Assembly (NCBI GenBank): GCA_965238025.1
Contig: OZ250162.1
Coordinates: forward strand, 3,224,001 to 3,288,000
DNA length: 64,000 nt
Source of the DNA: Pelagihabitans sp965238025
GTDB lineage: Bacteria; Bacteroidota; Bacteroidia; Flavobacteriales; Flavobacteriaceae
Direction: 5' to 3'
In this document: positions 36,536 through 44,842 of the stretch, piece after piece
Numbering within the stretch: position 1 is the first letter of the stretch
How the letters are laid out: each line of letters begins with the position of its first letter
Position numbers and translations under genes: made by a program
The notes under the pieces: generated by a model
The model's input: the letters and a program-made list of their open reading frames with translations, nothing else
The model's database searches: none
What the model was told of the DNA's origin: nothing

Positions 36536-37012
36536 ATGAACAAATCAATTATGTTGTTGTTGGTGCTCGCCACTTTGGCCAGTTCCTGTTCGGTGTCTAA
36601 GGCAGCTCGAGAACAACGCAACTTACTAAGTGGTTCTTGGACCTTGACCGATGTATCGTATGAAAATGGTACCGGAAATTTTCAATCTGTACTCTTTAAT
36701 GACGCCAAAGACATCTGTTTTGAAGGCAGCGACTGGTTCTTTAGGGACAATAACAGTACTGGGCGCTATACTATCACACAATCTTCGTTATGTGAAGGTG
36801 GTGACCGTAGAATCAGGTGGTCTGTAATTGATGGCAGCCCAAATAGGTTGCAATTCAAAATGATCGATGATAAGTACAAGGATATTTCGAACGGAGTGGG
36901 CTATCGTCTTAATATCAGTTCCCTGACAGCGAATGAAATGACCTTAAAATCGAACGCTACAGTTGGTGCGGATCGGGTTACCATAGTTTATCAATTCACA
37001 AAAAGACAATAA
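36536..37012 (+). CDS. lipocalin-like lipoprotein
   Basis: A 158-residue lipoprotein (Cys18 in LASSC). The opening LLSGSWTLTDVSYENG and the antiparallel strands that follow are typical of the lipocalin-like families of Bacteroidota. Ligand unknown. It ends one base before the OmpA-like lipoprotein gene, so the two form an operon ending at the terminator at 37733-37757. Confidence 0.78.
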   Translation: MNKSIMLLLVLATLASSCSVSKAAREQRNLLSGSWTLTDVSYENGTGNFQSVLFNDAKDICFEGSDWFFRDNNSTGRYTITQSSLCEGGDRRIRWSVIDGSPNRLQFKMIDDKYKDISNGVGYRLNISSLTANEMTLKSNATVGADRVTIVYQFTKRQ

Positions 37013-37013
37013 G

Positions 37014-37709
37014 ATGAAAAAGCAAATAGTAAAGTCAGTATATATTTTAATGGCAGTATCCATGATAATCGGTTGTAAAACCATCAAAAATGCCAATAAC
37101 ACTCAAAAAGGTGGTGCTATCGGGGCCGCTGGAGGCGCCGTAATCGGAGGGGTGATCGGCAACAATGTAGGAAGCGGAAATAATACCGCTTTGGGAGCTA
37201 TTATCGGAGCCGTGGTTGGCGGTGCCGCCGGTGGCTACATCGGAAATCGAATGGACAGACAGGCAGAACGCATTGAGGAAGAAATTCCTGGGGCGGTGGT
37301 CACCCGTGTTGGTGAGGGAATCAACGTGACATTCACCGAAGATGCAGGAGTGTATTTTGACACCAACAAGGCGGGGATCAAAGGAACATCAGCTACTACC
37401 TTAGATAAATTGGCAGGTGTTTTTCAAGAATACCCACAATCTTATATTTTGGTAGAAGGCCATACCGATAGCGCTGGGCCTGAAGATTATAATGAAAATC
37501 TGTCAAAACAACGAGCCGAATCCGTTACAAATTATTTAACATCGCAAGGGTTGGCGGCCAGCAGGTTCACAACCAAATGGTATGGGGAAAACCAGCCGAA
37601 AGCTGATAACTCAACTTCAGAAGGCAAAGCCAAAAACAGAAGGGTAGAATTGGCTATTGTTGCCAGTGATGAACTCAAGAAAGAGGCGGAGCAGAAAACA
37701 GGTAACTAA
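37014..37709 (+). CDS. OmpA-family lipoprotein with glycine zipper
   Basis: A 231-residue outer-membrane lipoprotein (Cys21 in MIIGC). Residues about 32-85 are a glycine zipper (repeated GAIGAAGGAVIGG-type steps). Residues about 108-225 are an OmpA peptidoglycan-binding domain with LVEGHTDSAGPEDYNENLSKQRAESV and KNRRVEL. It tethers the outer membrane to peptidoglycan; a stress-linked role is typical for YiaD/Pal-like members. Confidence 0.93.
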   Translation: MKKQIVKSVYILMAVSMIIGCKTIKNANNTQKGGAIGAAGGAVIGGVIGNNVGSGNNTALGAIIGAVVGGAAGGYIGNRMDRQAERIEEEIPGAVVTRVGEGINVTFTEDAGVYFDTNKAGIKGTSATTLDKLAGVFQEYPQSYILVEGHTDSAGPEDYNENLSKQRAESVTNYLTSQGLAASRFTTKWYGENQPKADNSTSEGKAKNRRVELAIVASDELKKEAEQKTGN

Positions 37710-37732
37710 TATCACTTTCATTCCATTAAGAT

Positions 37733-37757
37733 CCCGCCCTAATCGGCGGGTTTTTTT
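37733..37757 (+). terminator. intrinsic terminator after the OmpA-like gene
   Basis: CCCGCC (37733-37738) pairs with GGCGGG (37745-37750) over a six-base loop, followed by seven T. It separates the lipoprotein operon from the type III PKS cluster. Confidence 0.92.
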
Positions 37758-37782
37758 GTTTTAAGTAGTATCTTCACCTTAG

Positions 37783-38907
37783 ATGAAGCGCTATGATGTA
37801 CTTATTGTTGGGGGAGGCCTTTCTGGTTTAACGGCGGCCATTCATCTGGCTCGGGAAAAGCGTTCAGTTTGTCTTTTTGAAAAAGAACACTATCCCCATC
37901 ACAAAGTCTGCGGGGAATACGTTTCCAAAGAGGTTATTCCCTATTTAACATCCTTAGGGGTCAATTTATCGGCCAATTCAGTAGCTATTGATACCCTTCA
38001 ACTAAGCACGGTTAAAGGACAGAGTCTAGAACTGGAGCTTCCACTGGGAGGCGTTGGAATCAGTAGATATGCCCTAGATAATTTGTTATATAGGCACGCT
38101 TTGGAATGTGGGGTCGAATTTGTATTCAATGCCGTAACATCTATTGTCTATAAAAATGATTTCTTCGAATGCATTACGGCTTTAAATGATGTTTATCAAG
38201 GAAAGATTGCGATTGGAGCCTTTGGAAAACGCTCAAATATAGACAAGCAATTGAACCGTAGTTTTATCAAAAATAAGTCTTCTTGGCTTGGGGTAAAGTG
38301 TCACTATGAGTATTCACGATTTCCTGAAAACAAGGTTGCACTACACAATTTTAATGGAGGCTATGGAGGGCTTTCCAAAACAGAAACAGGGGCAATAAAT
38401 TTTTGCTATTTAGCTTCTTATCAAAGTTTTAAGAGATTTAAAGACATTAATGACTTTAATAATAATGTGGTACGTGAAAATCCGTTTCTAAATGATTTTT
38501 TAAGGAACGCAAAACCGATTTTCGATTTGCCCTTGACCATTGCCCAAATATCTTTTGAGCAAAAGAAGCCGATTGAAAACCATATTTTAATGTGCGGGGA
38601 TTCCGCAGGATTAATACATCCACTTTGTGGAAATGGAATGGCTATGGCCATCCATAGTGCAAAGATTGCTTCAGAAAGTATTTTGAAATATTTCGAACAA
38701 AACAACTATGATCGCAATCAATTGGAAAATGAATATCGATTGGAATGGAATTCTAACTTCAGTAAGCGCTTAAAGATGGGGAGACAATTGCAAACTGTTT
38801 TATTGAGTGAATCCCTTTCAAAAATGGCGCTAGCAACGGTGGCAAAGTCCTCATGGTTGTTACAAAAACTAATTGCACAGACCCACGGTAAACCTATTGT
38901 ATGCTAA
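37783..38907 (+). CDS. FAD-dependent oxidoreductase, first gene of the type III PKS cluster
   Basis: A 374-residue flavoprotein of the geranylgeranyl-reductase/UbiH-like group. The dinucleotide motif is VGGGLSG (residues 9-15), then HHKVCGEYVS, and the second FAD motif GDSAGLIHPLCGNGMAMAI around Asp273. It could hydroxylate an aromatic ring or reduce/oxidise a lipid chain. Its last seven bases overlap the methyltransferase start. By analogy with the Streptomyces griseus srs operon (type III PKS, methyltransferase, flavoprotein hydroxylase), I infer ring hydroxylation of the PKS product. Confidence 0.85.
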   Translation: MKRYDVLIVGGGLSGLTAAIHLAREKRSVCLFEKEHYPHHKVCGEYVSKEVIPYLTSLGVNLSANSVAIDTLQLSTVKGQSLELELPLGGVGISRYALDNLLYRHALECGVEFVFNAVTSIVYKNDFFECITALNDVYQGKIAIGAFGKRSNIDKQLNRSFIKNKSSWLGVKCHYEYSRFPENKVALHNFNGGYGGLSKTETGAINFCYLASYQSFKRFKDINDFNNNVVRENPFLNDFLRNAKPIFDLPLTIAQISFEQKKPIENHILMCGDSAGLIHPLCGNGMAMAIHSAKIASESILKYFEQNNYDRNQLENEYRLEWNSNFSKRLKMGRQLQTVLLSESLSKMALATVAKSSWLLQKLIAQTHGKPIVC

Positions 38908-39626
38908 GGAGGTTAAAGGAAAGGAGTAGGGAACCGGAATTAATAGATGATTTTCAGGAAGGGGAGGAACAACTGAAACTCGTTTTGAACGATATTAACA
39001 GGGTCAACCGGGTTTTGGGTGGCAATAACATCACGATCAATGCTGTCGCCCAATTAATACATGAGAATCCCCGGGAAAGTTATGTAATCATAGATGTAGG
39101 TTGTGCCGATGGCAGTATGCTTCGGGAATTGGCCATTTATTTCAGGAAGCAAAGTGTTAAAGTCGAGCTCATTGGTCTTGATTTAAACGTCGATGCCCTT
39201 AATATTGCCAAAAAGGCCTCGACAAACTATCCTGAAATTCGTTTCTTAAACCAGGATGTTTTGAAATTAGATAAAACGGACCTGAATTGCGATATTTTGA
39301 TAACCACCCTAACACTGCATCATTTCACCAATGAACAACTTCCGGGTCTATTGGCCCAACTCGCAGGATTGGGAGCAATAGGGTTTGTAAATAACGATTT
39401 GCACCGTAGCCCTTTGGCCTACTACCTTTTCAAGCTATTCAGCATGTTTTTCCTCAAAACAAAAACTACCAAGATAGATGGACTAATTTCAATTAGCAGA
39501 GGTTTCAAAAAACAGGAGTTACTCAGTTTCGCACAAGAACTACCCAATATGAACCATTACATTAAATGGAAATGGGCCTTCAGATTTGTATGGATTATGC
39601 AACCTAACCGACCAAAAACGCAATGA
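38901..39626 (+). CDS. class I SAM-dependent methyltransferase of the type III PKS cluster
   Basis: A 241-residue Rossmann methyltransferase. Motif I is VIIDVGCADGSML (Asp65-Gly71), the acidic SAM-ribose residue lies in LIGLDLN, and post-motif residues follow in TTLTLHHF. The substrate is probably the hydroxylated polyketide made by the next gene. It overlaps the FAD gene by 7 bases and the PKS start by 4 (ATGA). Confidence 0.85.
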   Translation: MLRRLKERSREPELIDDFQEGEEQLKLVLNDINRVNRVLGGNNITINAVAQLIHENPRESYVIIDVGCADGSMLRELAIYFRKQSVKVELIGLDLNVDALNIAKKASTNYPEIRFLNQDVLKLDKTDLNCDILITTLTLHHFTNEQLPGLLAQLAGLGAIGFVNNDLHRSPLAYYLFKLFSMFFLKTKTTKIDGLISISRGFKKQELLSFAQELPNMNHYIKWKWAFRFVWIMQPNRPKTQ

Positions 39627-40678
39627 ACGGGATACACATAAAAACAGTTGCAAAACAGCTTCCAAAATTCTCAAGGGATACAGCGGATATTCTACCATTT
39701 GTTGAACTATGGCTCGCAGACCAGGACCAACGCTTTAGGCGCAAGGTCATTAAGATTTTTGAAGGCGCGGCTGTTGATAAACGTTATAGTATTATGGATC
39801 CGGAGGAGGTCTTTACCGCAACCTCGTTCGAGGCCAAAAATGCCATTTACGTTCGTGAAGTTAAAAAACTGGGAACCCAGGTGTTGCAAAAAGCGCTAAC
39901 CGATGCCGATTGGCCCGCAGACTCCTTAGACTTTATCATCACCGTAAGTTGTACAGGTATCATGATTCCCTCTTTGGATGCCTATCTGATCAATGAATTG
40001 AATTTGCGGGAAGACGTAGTACGTTTGCCCGTAACTGAAATGGGCTGCGCAGCCGGAATTTCCGGCTTGATCTATGCTCAGAATTTTCTTAAAGCAAACC
40101 CTGGAAAAAGGGCAGCAGTGGTCGCTGTGGAGAGTCCTACTGCAACATTTCAATTAAATGACTACTCTATGGCCAACATGGTCAGTGCCGCTATTTTTGG
40201 TGATGGGGCAGCATGCGTACTCTTATCCTCCGAGGAAAATGCGACCGGACCACGTATTTTGGGCAGCGAGATGTATCATTTTCCGGATTCTACAAATCTA
40301 ATGGGCTTTGAACTAACAAATTTTGGACTTAAAATGATATTAGACCTCGATGTACCCAAGGCGATATCGGACAATTTTTCACATATTGTACATCCGTTTT
40401 TGGAGAAAATGGGGAGTTCCATACAAAAGGTAGACCATTTGATTTTTCATCCAGGTGGAAAAAAAATAGTGCAAACCGTAGATGGGCTTTTTGGGGAATT
40501 GGGTAAAAATATAGATGATACCCGCGAAGTACTCAAACAATACGGTAATATGAGTAGTGCCACAGTATTATATGTGTTGGAGCGGTTTATACAGCGGGAT
40601 ATCAAATCGGGTGAGCAAGGATTAATGCTGAGTTTTGGCCCTGGATTTTCTGCGCAACGGGTTTTGTTAGAGTGGTAA
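39623..40678 (+). CDS. type III polyketide synthase (chalcone/stilbene synthase family)
   Basis: A 351-residue homodimeric condensing enzyme that extends an acyl starter with malonyl-CoA without an ACP domain of its own, then cyclises the chain to a resorcinol, pyrone or phloroglucinol. The catalytic triad is intact: Cys142 in EMGCAAGISG, His276 in LIFHPGGKK and Asn309 in QYGNMSSATVL. The C-terminal signature is SFGPGFSAQ. Neighbouring dehydratase, ketosynthase, enoyl reductase and ACP suggest a dedicated fatty-acyl starter; the product is unknown. Confidence 0.94.
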   Translation: MNGIHIKTVAKQLPKFSRDTADILPFVELWLADQDQRFRRKVIKIFEGAAVDKRYSIMDPEEVFTATSFEAKNAIYVREVKKLGTQVLQKALTDADWPADSLDFIITVSCTGIMIPSLDAYLINELNLREDVVRLPVTEMGCAAGISGLIYAQNFLKANPGKRAAVVAVESPTATFQLNDYSMANMVSAAIFGDGAACVLLSSEENATGPRILGSEMYHFPDSTNLMGFELTNFGLKMILDLDVPKAISDNFSHIVHPFLEKMGSSIQKVDHLIFHPGGKKIVQTVDGLFGELGKNIDDTREVLKQYGNMSSATVLYVLERFIQRDIKSGEQGLMLSFGPGFSAQRVLLEW

Positions 40679-40683
40679 TGAAA

Positions 40684-40709
40684 GTACGAAATACGAAGTT
40701 TGAAGTACA
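40684..40709 (+). repeat. dispersed intergenic repeat, copy 2
   Basis: GTACGAAATACGAA-GTTTGAAGTACA (26 bases), near-identical to the reverse complement of 14319-14344. It lies in the 121-base gap between the PKS and enoyl-reductase genes, otherwise without recognisable signals. Confidence 0.55.
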
Positions 40710-40799
40710 AGGCGTAAGGTAGTAGGTTAGAAATACAAAATTGAAGGTAGCGGTTATCATTCCGCAATAACAACCAGAAACAAATGATAAATCCAACAT

Positions 40800-41591
40800 A
40801 TGGTTCAAACTGATTCAAAAGAATGGGCATTGATTCTGGGCGGCAGTAGCGGCTTGGGCCTTGCCGCTGCGAAGAAGTTATCACGGCATGGTTTCAACAT
40901 TGTCATAGTTCATAGAGATAGAAAAGTTGATACCGAGCAAATCACCTCCCATTTTAACGAAATCACTTCAAACGGAGTACAATTGAGGTCGTTTAACCTT
41001 GATGCGCTTAACCCAGCGAAAAGAGCAGGTGTGGTTTCAGAACTAAAGTCTTTCATGAAAGATTTCAACGGAATTAAGGTTTTGGTGCATAGTATTGCCA
41101 AGGGAAACCTGAAGCCCATGGCATCAAAAGATCAACCTACTTTGAACAATCAGGACTTTCAATTGACTTTAGAAGCTATGGCGATAAGTTTATATGATTG
41201 GGTAAAGGCCATTCATGATACCGAATTGTTTACTACGGATGCCCGGGTAATATCCATGACCAGTGAAGGAAATAGCAGGGCTTGGAGCAATTATGCTGCA
41301 GTTTCGGCGGCAAAAGTTGCTTTGGAAGCAATCACACGCAATATAGCGTTGGAATTTGCCCCAGAAGGCATCAAGGCCAACTGTATTCAAGCAGGAATTA
41401 CAGAAACAGCTTCCCTTAAAATGATTCCAGGGCACGAACAGCTTAAGGATAATGCTTTAAAACGGAACCCACATGGTCGGCTCACCACCCCCGAGGATGT
41501 TGCCAATGCCGTTTACCTTTTAACCACCGATGAGGCCAAATGGATAACTGGAACGATTATCAAAGTTGACGGTGGGGAAAGCCTTCAATAA
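40800..41591 (+). CDS. FabI/FabL-like enoyl-ACP reductase (SDR) of the type III PKS cluster
   Basis: A 263-residue short-chain dehydrogenase with nucleotide motif GGSSGLG (residues 14-20). The catalytic pair is spaced Tyr165-x6-Lys172 (YAAVSAAK), the spacing of FabI/FabL enoyl-ACP reductases, not the Yx3K of ketoreductases. VLVHSIAKGNLKPM matches the FabI 'VHSIA' block, and the end GRLTTPEDV...VDGGESL resembles FabL. I therefore infer reduction of an enoyl chain on the cluster ACP. A 120-base gap with a repeat separates it from the PKS gene. Confidence 0.8.
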   Translation: MVQTDSKEWALILGGSSGLGLAAAKKLSRHGFNIVIVHRDRKVDTEQITSHFNEITSNGVQLRSFNLDALNPAKRAGVVSELKSFMKDFNGIKVLVHSIAKGNLKPMASKDQPTLNNQDFQLTLEAMAISLYDWVKAIHDTELFTTDARVISMTSEGNSRAWSNYAAVSAAKVALEAITRNIALEFAPEGIKANCIQAGITETASLKMIPGHEQLKDNALKRNPHGRLTTPEDVANAVYLLTTDEAKWITGTIIKVDGGESLQ

Positions 41592-41601
41592 ATTTAGAAG
41601 T

Positions 41602-41657
41602 GTGTGAAATACGAAATATGGATTTTGTATTTTCAATGTTGCACCTCGTATTTTAGA
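41602..41657. repeat. dispersed intergenic repeat, copy 3 (inverted pair)
   Basis: GTGTGAAATACGAA at the left and ACCTCGTATTTTA at the right echo the two other copies. AAATACGA (41607-41614) and TCGTATTT (41646-41653) form an inverted pair. It fills the 70-base gap between the enoyl-reductase and dehydratase genes. Confidence 0.5.
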
Positions 41658-41661
41658 TTAA

Positions 41662-42108
41662 ATGAGTCATAATGATATTATAGCGCAACTCCCATACACT
41701 AGACCGTTCCTGTTTGTTGACGGCTTATCACAGCTTGATGAAAATGGGGTAACAGGGCACTACACCTTTTCGGGGGATTCCGATTTCTACAGGGGTCACT
41801 TTAAGGAAAATCCGGTAACGCCAGGGGTTATTTTAACGGAATGTTGCGCACAGATCGGCTTGGTCTGTCTAGGGCTTTATATCCTGCAACATCAAGACAC
41901 CTTAAAGGAGGTTCAAGTGGCACTGAGTAGTTCTGAGATGGAATTTCTATTGCCCGTTTTGCCCAACGAAACAGTAACGGTTAGCTCAGAAAAAGTATAT
42001 TTTCGGTTTAATAAACTAAAGTGTAAGGTAAAAATGCATAACGAAAAGGGCAAATTAATTTGTAAGGGAACACTTTCTGGAATGCTAAAGGCGAATGTAC
42101 ATGAATAA
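41662..42108 (+). CDS. FabZ-like 3-hydroxyacyl-ACP dehydratase
   Basis: A 148-residue hot-dog protein. LPYTRPFLFVDGL and FYRGHFKENPVTPGVILTE match FabZ, with catalytic His46 and Glu60 conserved. It would dehydrate 3-hydroxyacyl chains on the cluster ACP. Its last 14 bases overlap the ketosynthase start. Confidence 0.88.
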   Translation: MSHNDIIAQLPYTRPFLFVDGLSQLDENGVTGHYTFSGDSDFYRGHFKENPVTPGVILTECCAQIGLVCLGLYILQHQDTLKEVQVALSSSEMEFLLPVLPNETVTVSSEKVYFRFNKLKCKVKMHNEKGKLICKGTLSGMLKANVHE

Positions 42109-43375
42109 ACGTGTTGTCATAACCGGATTAGGGGCCTGTGCGCCGAATGGGGTAGGACTTTCCGCTTTTACCGAGGCAATGCAGAAGGGGATAAGTGGCA
42201 TTCGTTTTCATCCGAAGCTTAAACAATTGGGGTTCTCTTGTCAAATTGCCGGGGAGCCCTTGATCAAAGACAACCTGCTTTCTACCTATTTTACACCCCT
42301 GCAACTACGAGGGCTTAATTCGAGCGGTTTGGTCTACGGGGTTATTGCAGGACAAGATGCCTGGAAAGATGCCGGTCTTTCCTTTTCTTCGAAAGATACG
42401 CCGGACTGGGATAGTGGAATCTTATTCGGGACGGGAATTTTGGGAGCCGATAAATTCCGGGAATCCATTTACGCCATTGATGAAAAGAATGTACGAAAAT
42501 TGGGTAGTGGCACCGTTATGCAGGTGATGGCAAGCGGAATTAGTGCTTATTTGGGAGGAATGCTCGGTTGTGGCAATCAGGTAACGACCAATTCTTCTGC
42601 TTGTACCACGGGTACCGAGGGTGTTTTAATGGCTTTTGAACGTATTCAGGCCGGAAAGGCCAAACGTATGTTGGTAGGTAGCTGCAGCGACAGCGGCCCC
42701 TATATCTGGGCCGGGTTTGACAGTATGCGAATCCTTCCCAGAAAATATAATGAACAACCGACCAAGGCAAGTAGGCCCATGAGTGCAACAGCTTCGGGGT
42801 TTGTACCCGGGAGTGGAGCTGGGGCCTTAGTGCTCGAGTCATTGGAAAGTGCCCAAAATAGAGGTGCTGAAATTTATGCAGAAGTACTCGGCGGGGGCGT
42901 AAATAGTGGTGGACAACGAGGGGAAGGCAGTATGACGGCCCCGAACAGCGAGGCCGTCGTTAGATGTATCCGGGACGCGGTCCTAAATTCAGGATTGGGA
43001 CCTGCCGATGTGGATACCATAAACGGACACCTTACCGCAACTGGAAAAGATGCGACCGAAATAGAAAATTGGAGTATTGCCTTGGAGGCCTCAGGTAAAG
43101 ATTTTCCGTTCGTGAATTCGTTCAAAGGCCTGTTTGGTCATTGCTTGGCAGCGGCCGGTAGTTTGGAATGTGTGGCTTCAGTCTTGCAGCTAGCCAAAGG
43201 CCAACTGTTTGGAAATGTAAATTGTGAAGACCTGCATCCCCAGATTCTCGAAAAGGTCCATCCTTCCAAAATTCCACAGAAAACAATTTTACAACAACCA
43301 AGAATTTTGGCAAAAGCCAGTTTTGGTTTTGGGGATGTAAACGCTTGTGTTATTTTTAGGCAATTTCCCGACTGA
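42095..43375 (+). CDS. FabF-like beta-ketoacyl-ACP synthase
   Basis: A 426-residue type II condensing enzyme. Active-site Cys170 lies in NSSACTTGTEG; the two histidines are His312 (INGHLTATGKDATE) and His349 (GLFGHCLAAAG). The decarboxylation machinery is therefore intact and this is not a chain-length factor. It would elongate the acyl chain on the adjacent ACP. Starts at 42095 or 42101 (MYM) are both possible; both lie inside the dehydratase gene. Confidence 0.9.
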   Translation: MYMNKRVVITGLGACAPNGVGLSAFTEAMQKGISGIRFHPKLKQLGFSCQIAGEPLIKDNLLSTYFTPLQLRGLNSSGLVYGVIAGQDAWKDAGLSFSSKDTPDWDSGILFGTGILGADKFRESIYAIDEKNVRKLGSGTVMQVMASGISAYLGGMLGCGNQVTTNSSACTTGTEGVLMAFERIQAGKAKRMLVGSCSDSGPYIWAGFDSMRILPRKYNEQPTKASRPMSATASGFVPGSGAGALVLESLESAQNRGAEIYAEVLGGGVNSGGQRGEGSMTAPNSEAVVRCIRDAVLNSGLGPADVDTINGHLTATGKDATEIENWSIALEASGKDFPFVNSFKGLFGHCLAAAGSLECVASVLQLAKGQLFGNVNCEDLHPQILEKVHPSKIPQKTILQQPRILAKASFGFGDVNACVIFRQFPD

Positions 43376-43428
43376 TAGTAGCAAATGGCTAAACCTACGG
43401 GAAATCCCAAATACCATAATTGAATCAT

Positions 43429-43680
43429 ATGACCCAAGACCAGCGTTATAAGGCACTCCGTGACATTATCAAAATTTATCTCCCAGAAGACGTATCGGTT
43501 AATGATATTAAGGCCGAAAGTCATTTTACAAGTGAATTGAACATTAATTCAGCCAATTTGGTAGATATCGTTCTGGATGTTGAAGATACTTTTGATATCA
43601 TGATCGAAAATGAGGACATGGAGCAAATGCAAACCGTACAAAATGCCCTTGACATCATTGACTCCAAACTGAACTCATAA
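43429..43680 (+). CDS. dedicated acyl carrier protein with atypical attachment motif
   Basis: An 83-residue ACP with four helices. The phosphopantetheine serine is Ser41 in ELNINSANLVDIV; the usual Asp before it in the DSL motif is Asn and the Leu after is Ala. Acidic helix II (LDVEDTFDI) is kept. The ATG at 43429 was chosen over a TTG three codons upstream. It is 53 bases downstream of the ketosynthase gene and presumably works only with this cluster. Confidence 0.88.
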   Translation: MTQDQRYKALRDIIKIYLPEDVSVNDIKAESHFTSELNINSANLVDIVLDVEDTFDIMIENEDMEQMQTVQNALDIIDSKLNS

Positions 43681-43701
43681 ATCTTATATTCCCAATCTCC
43701 G

Positions 43702-44136
43702 ATGAACGAATTTCTACGATGGGCAAAACAAAAATTGAACGTTGATACCCGTTTGATCGCCCTTTATTGTATTGTATATTTTATTTGGGGCATGACAATG
43801 GACTGGTTCGGCGCCCAAGTTGAAATTGCCCGTTTTACGTATTGGTGGCAGGTAATCACCTGTTATATTTTGTATATGGTTCCTATTTCGCTGCTGCTGC
43901 GAAAATTACCATTTCATACCCAGTATGCCTACGGCCTCATCGCCATGTGCCTATTGGAGTTTGGTGGCTATGCCTTGCAAACATCCTATGCGTATCCCGA
44001 CAACTTTTTAGATCAATTTTTCAACATTAGAAATTTTAGTTTGGGAATGGCCTTGTTCTTTGCCTTATATTTTCCCTTGGGCAATTGGGTGGTGGGAAGG
44101 CTCTATAAATTGATTTTTGGCAAGGAAGCGGAATAA
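43702..44136 (+). CDS. four-helix membrane protein at the end of the PKS cluster, unknown function
   Basis: A 144-residue integral membrane protein with about four hydrophobic helices (from residues 18, 50, 77 and 112). It is 21 bases after the ACP stop, so it belongs to the transcript. No family recognised. It may insert, retain or move the lipid product in the membrane. Confidence 0.7.
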   Translation: MNEFLRWAKQKLNVDTRLIALYCIVYFIWGMTMDWFGAQVEIARFTYWWQVITCYILYMVPISLLLRKLPFHTQYAYGLIAMCLLEFGGYALQTSYAYPDNFLDQFFNIRNFSLGMALFFALYFPLGNWVVGRLYKLIFGKEAE

Positions 44137-44450
44137 AATTGATATGCTCAAGTATTCATATTACGACCATTAATGCCTACTACATAGTATCTACCAGAAC
44201 CCCGCACTATGCCTCCTAAGTACGAAACAAAAGTTAAATTTTAAAATTTTTCTTTCCCTACAATTTTATAACTACCACATTTTTAGTAACTTTAAGACAC
44301 CAACCAAAATTTGCTTGGTGTTCTACGAGAGTCCTATTTGAGGGTAGTTGTTGCCTTAAAAGGAATTTGCGATTTCTTTGTTTTCGCATTGGTTTATATA
44401 TCCGGCATAAATTACCAATAAGCTTTTTTTTATGACGTTCGTGTTGAAAG
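44137..44450. other. 314-base non-coding stretch
   Basis: It follows the PKS cluster and precedes a small coiled-coil gene. It holds a GTACGAAAC fragment similar to the dispersed repeat and an AT palindrome AAATTTTAAAATTT near 44238. No clear terminator hairpin or consensus promoter was found, and the open frame on the opposite strand here is not protein-like. Confidence 0.4.
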
Positions 44451-44492
44451 ATGCGAGCTAGTATTATGTTACAACCCCATAATCCAAATAGC

Positions 44493-44828
44493 ATGAAAGA
44501 AAACCACAACCGTACCGGGGACAATCGTCCAAAGATCAATGAACTATTGCGATTAGATCGCGCCAACAATGACTTGATGCAGTTGGGACACAAACTCAAT
44601 TCCTATACTTGTGAGCCATGCACGCAAAGCATGCACGAGCAAATACAATCCCTACGAACTCGGATGGAACAACTCCGTAATTCGAACAACGAATTGATAG
44701 CCGCTGTGAGGCAACGTAAGAAGTCATTTGAAGATGTGGCCGATGTTGTAAAAAAGCAATTACGTGAATTTAACGAGTTGCAAAAGGGAATATTCGACTA
44801 TACCCGTATGGCAAAAGCGCAGCATTGA
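44493..44828 (+). CDS. small coiled-coil protein, paralogue of 57693-57989
   Basis: A 111-residue cytoplasmic protein, helical and charged (LRTRMEQLRNSNNELIAAVRQRKK). It shares the order 'KLNSYTCEPCTQSM...NELIAAV' with 'KLDSYLCTPQTSNL...NELLAIL' in the later gene, so the two are paralogues. Two cysteines (YTCEPC) occur here, only one in the other copy. In-frame ATGs at 44451 and 44466 are alternative starts; 44493 best matches the paralogue length. No known family. Confidence 0.6.
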   Translation: MKENHNRTGDNRPKINELLRLDRANNDLMQLGHKLNSYTCEPCTQSMHEQIQSLRTRMEQLRNSNNELIAAVRQRKKSFEDVADVVKKQLREFNELQKGIFDYTRMAKAQH

Positions 44829-44842
44829 ATTCCTGACGAATT

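Noticed and set aside
44258..44599. Reverse-strand open frame after the PKS cluster
   Set aside because: It overlaps the coiled-coil gene antisense and its translation lacks any family or signal pattern.
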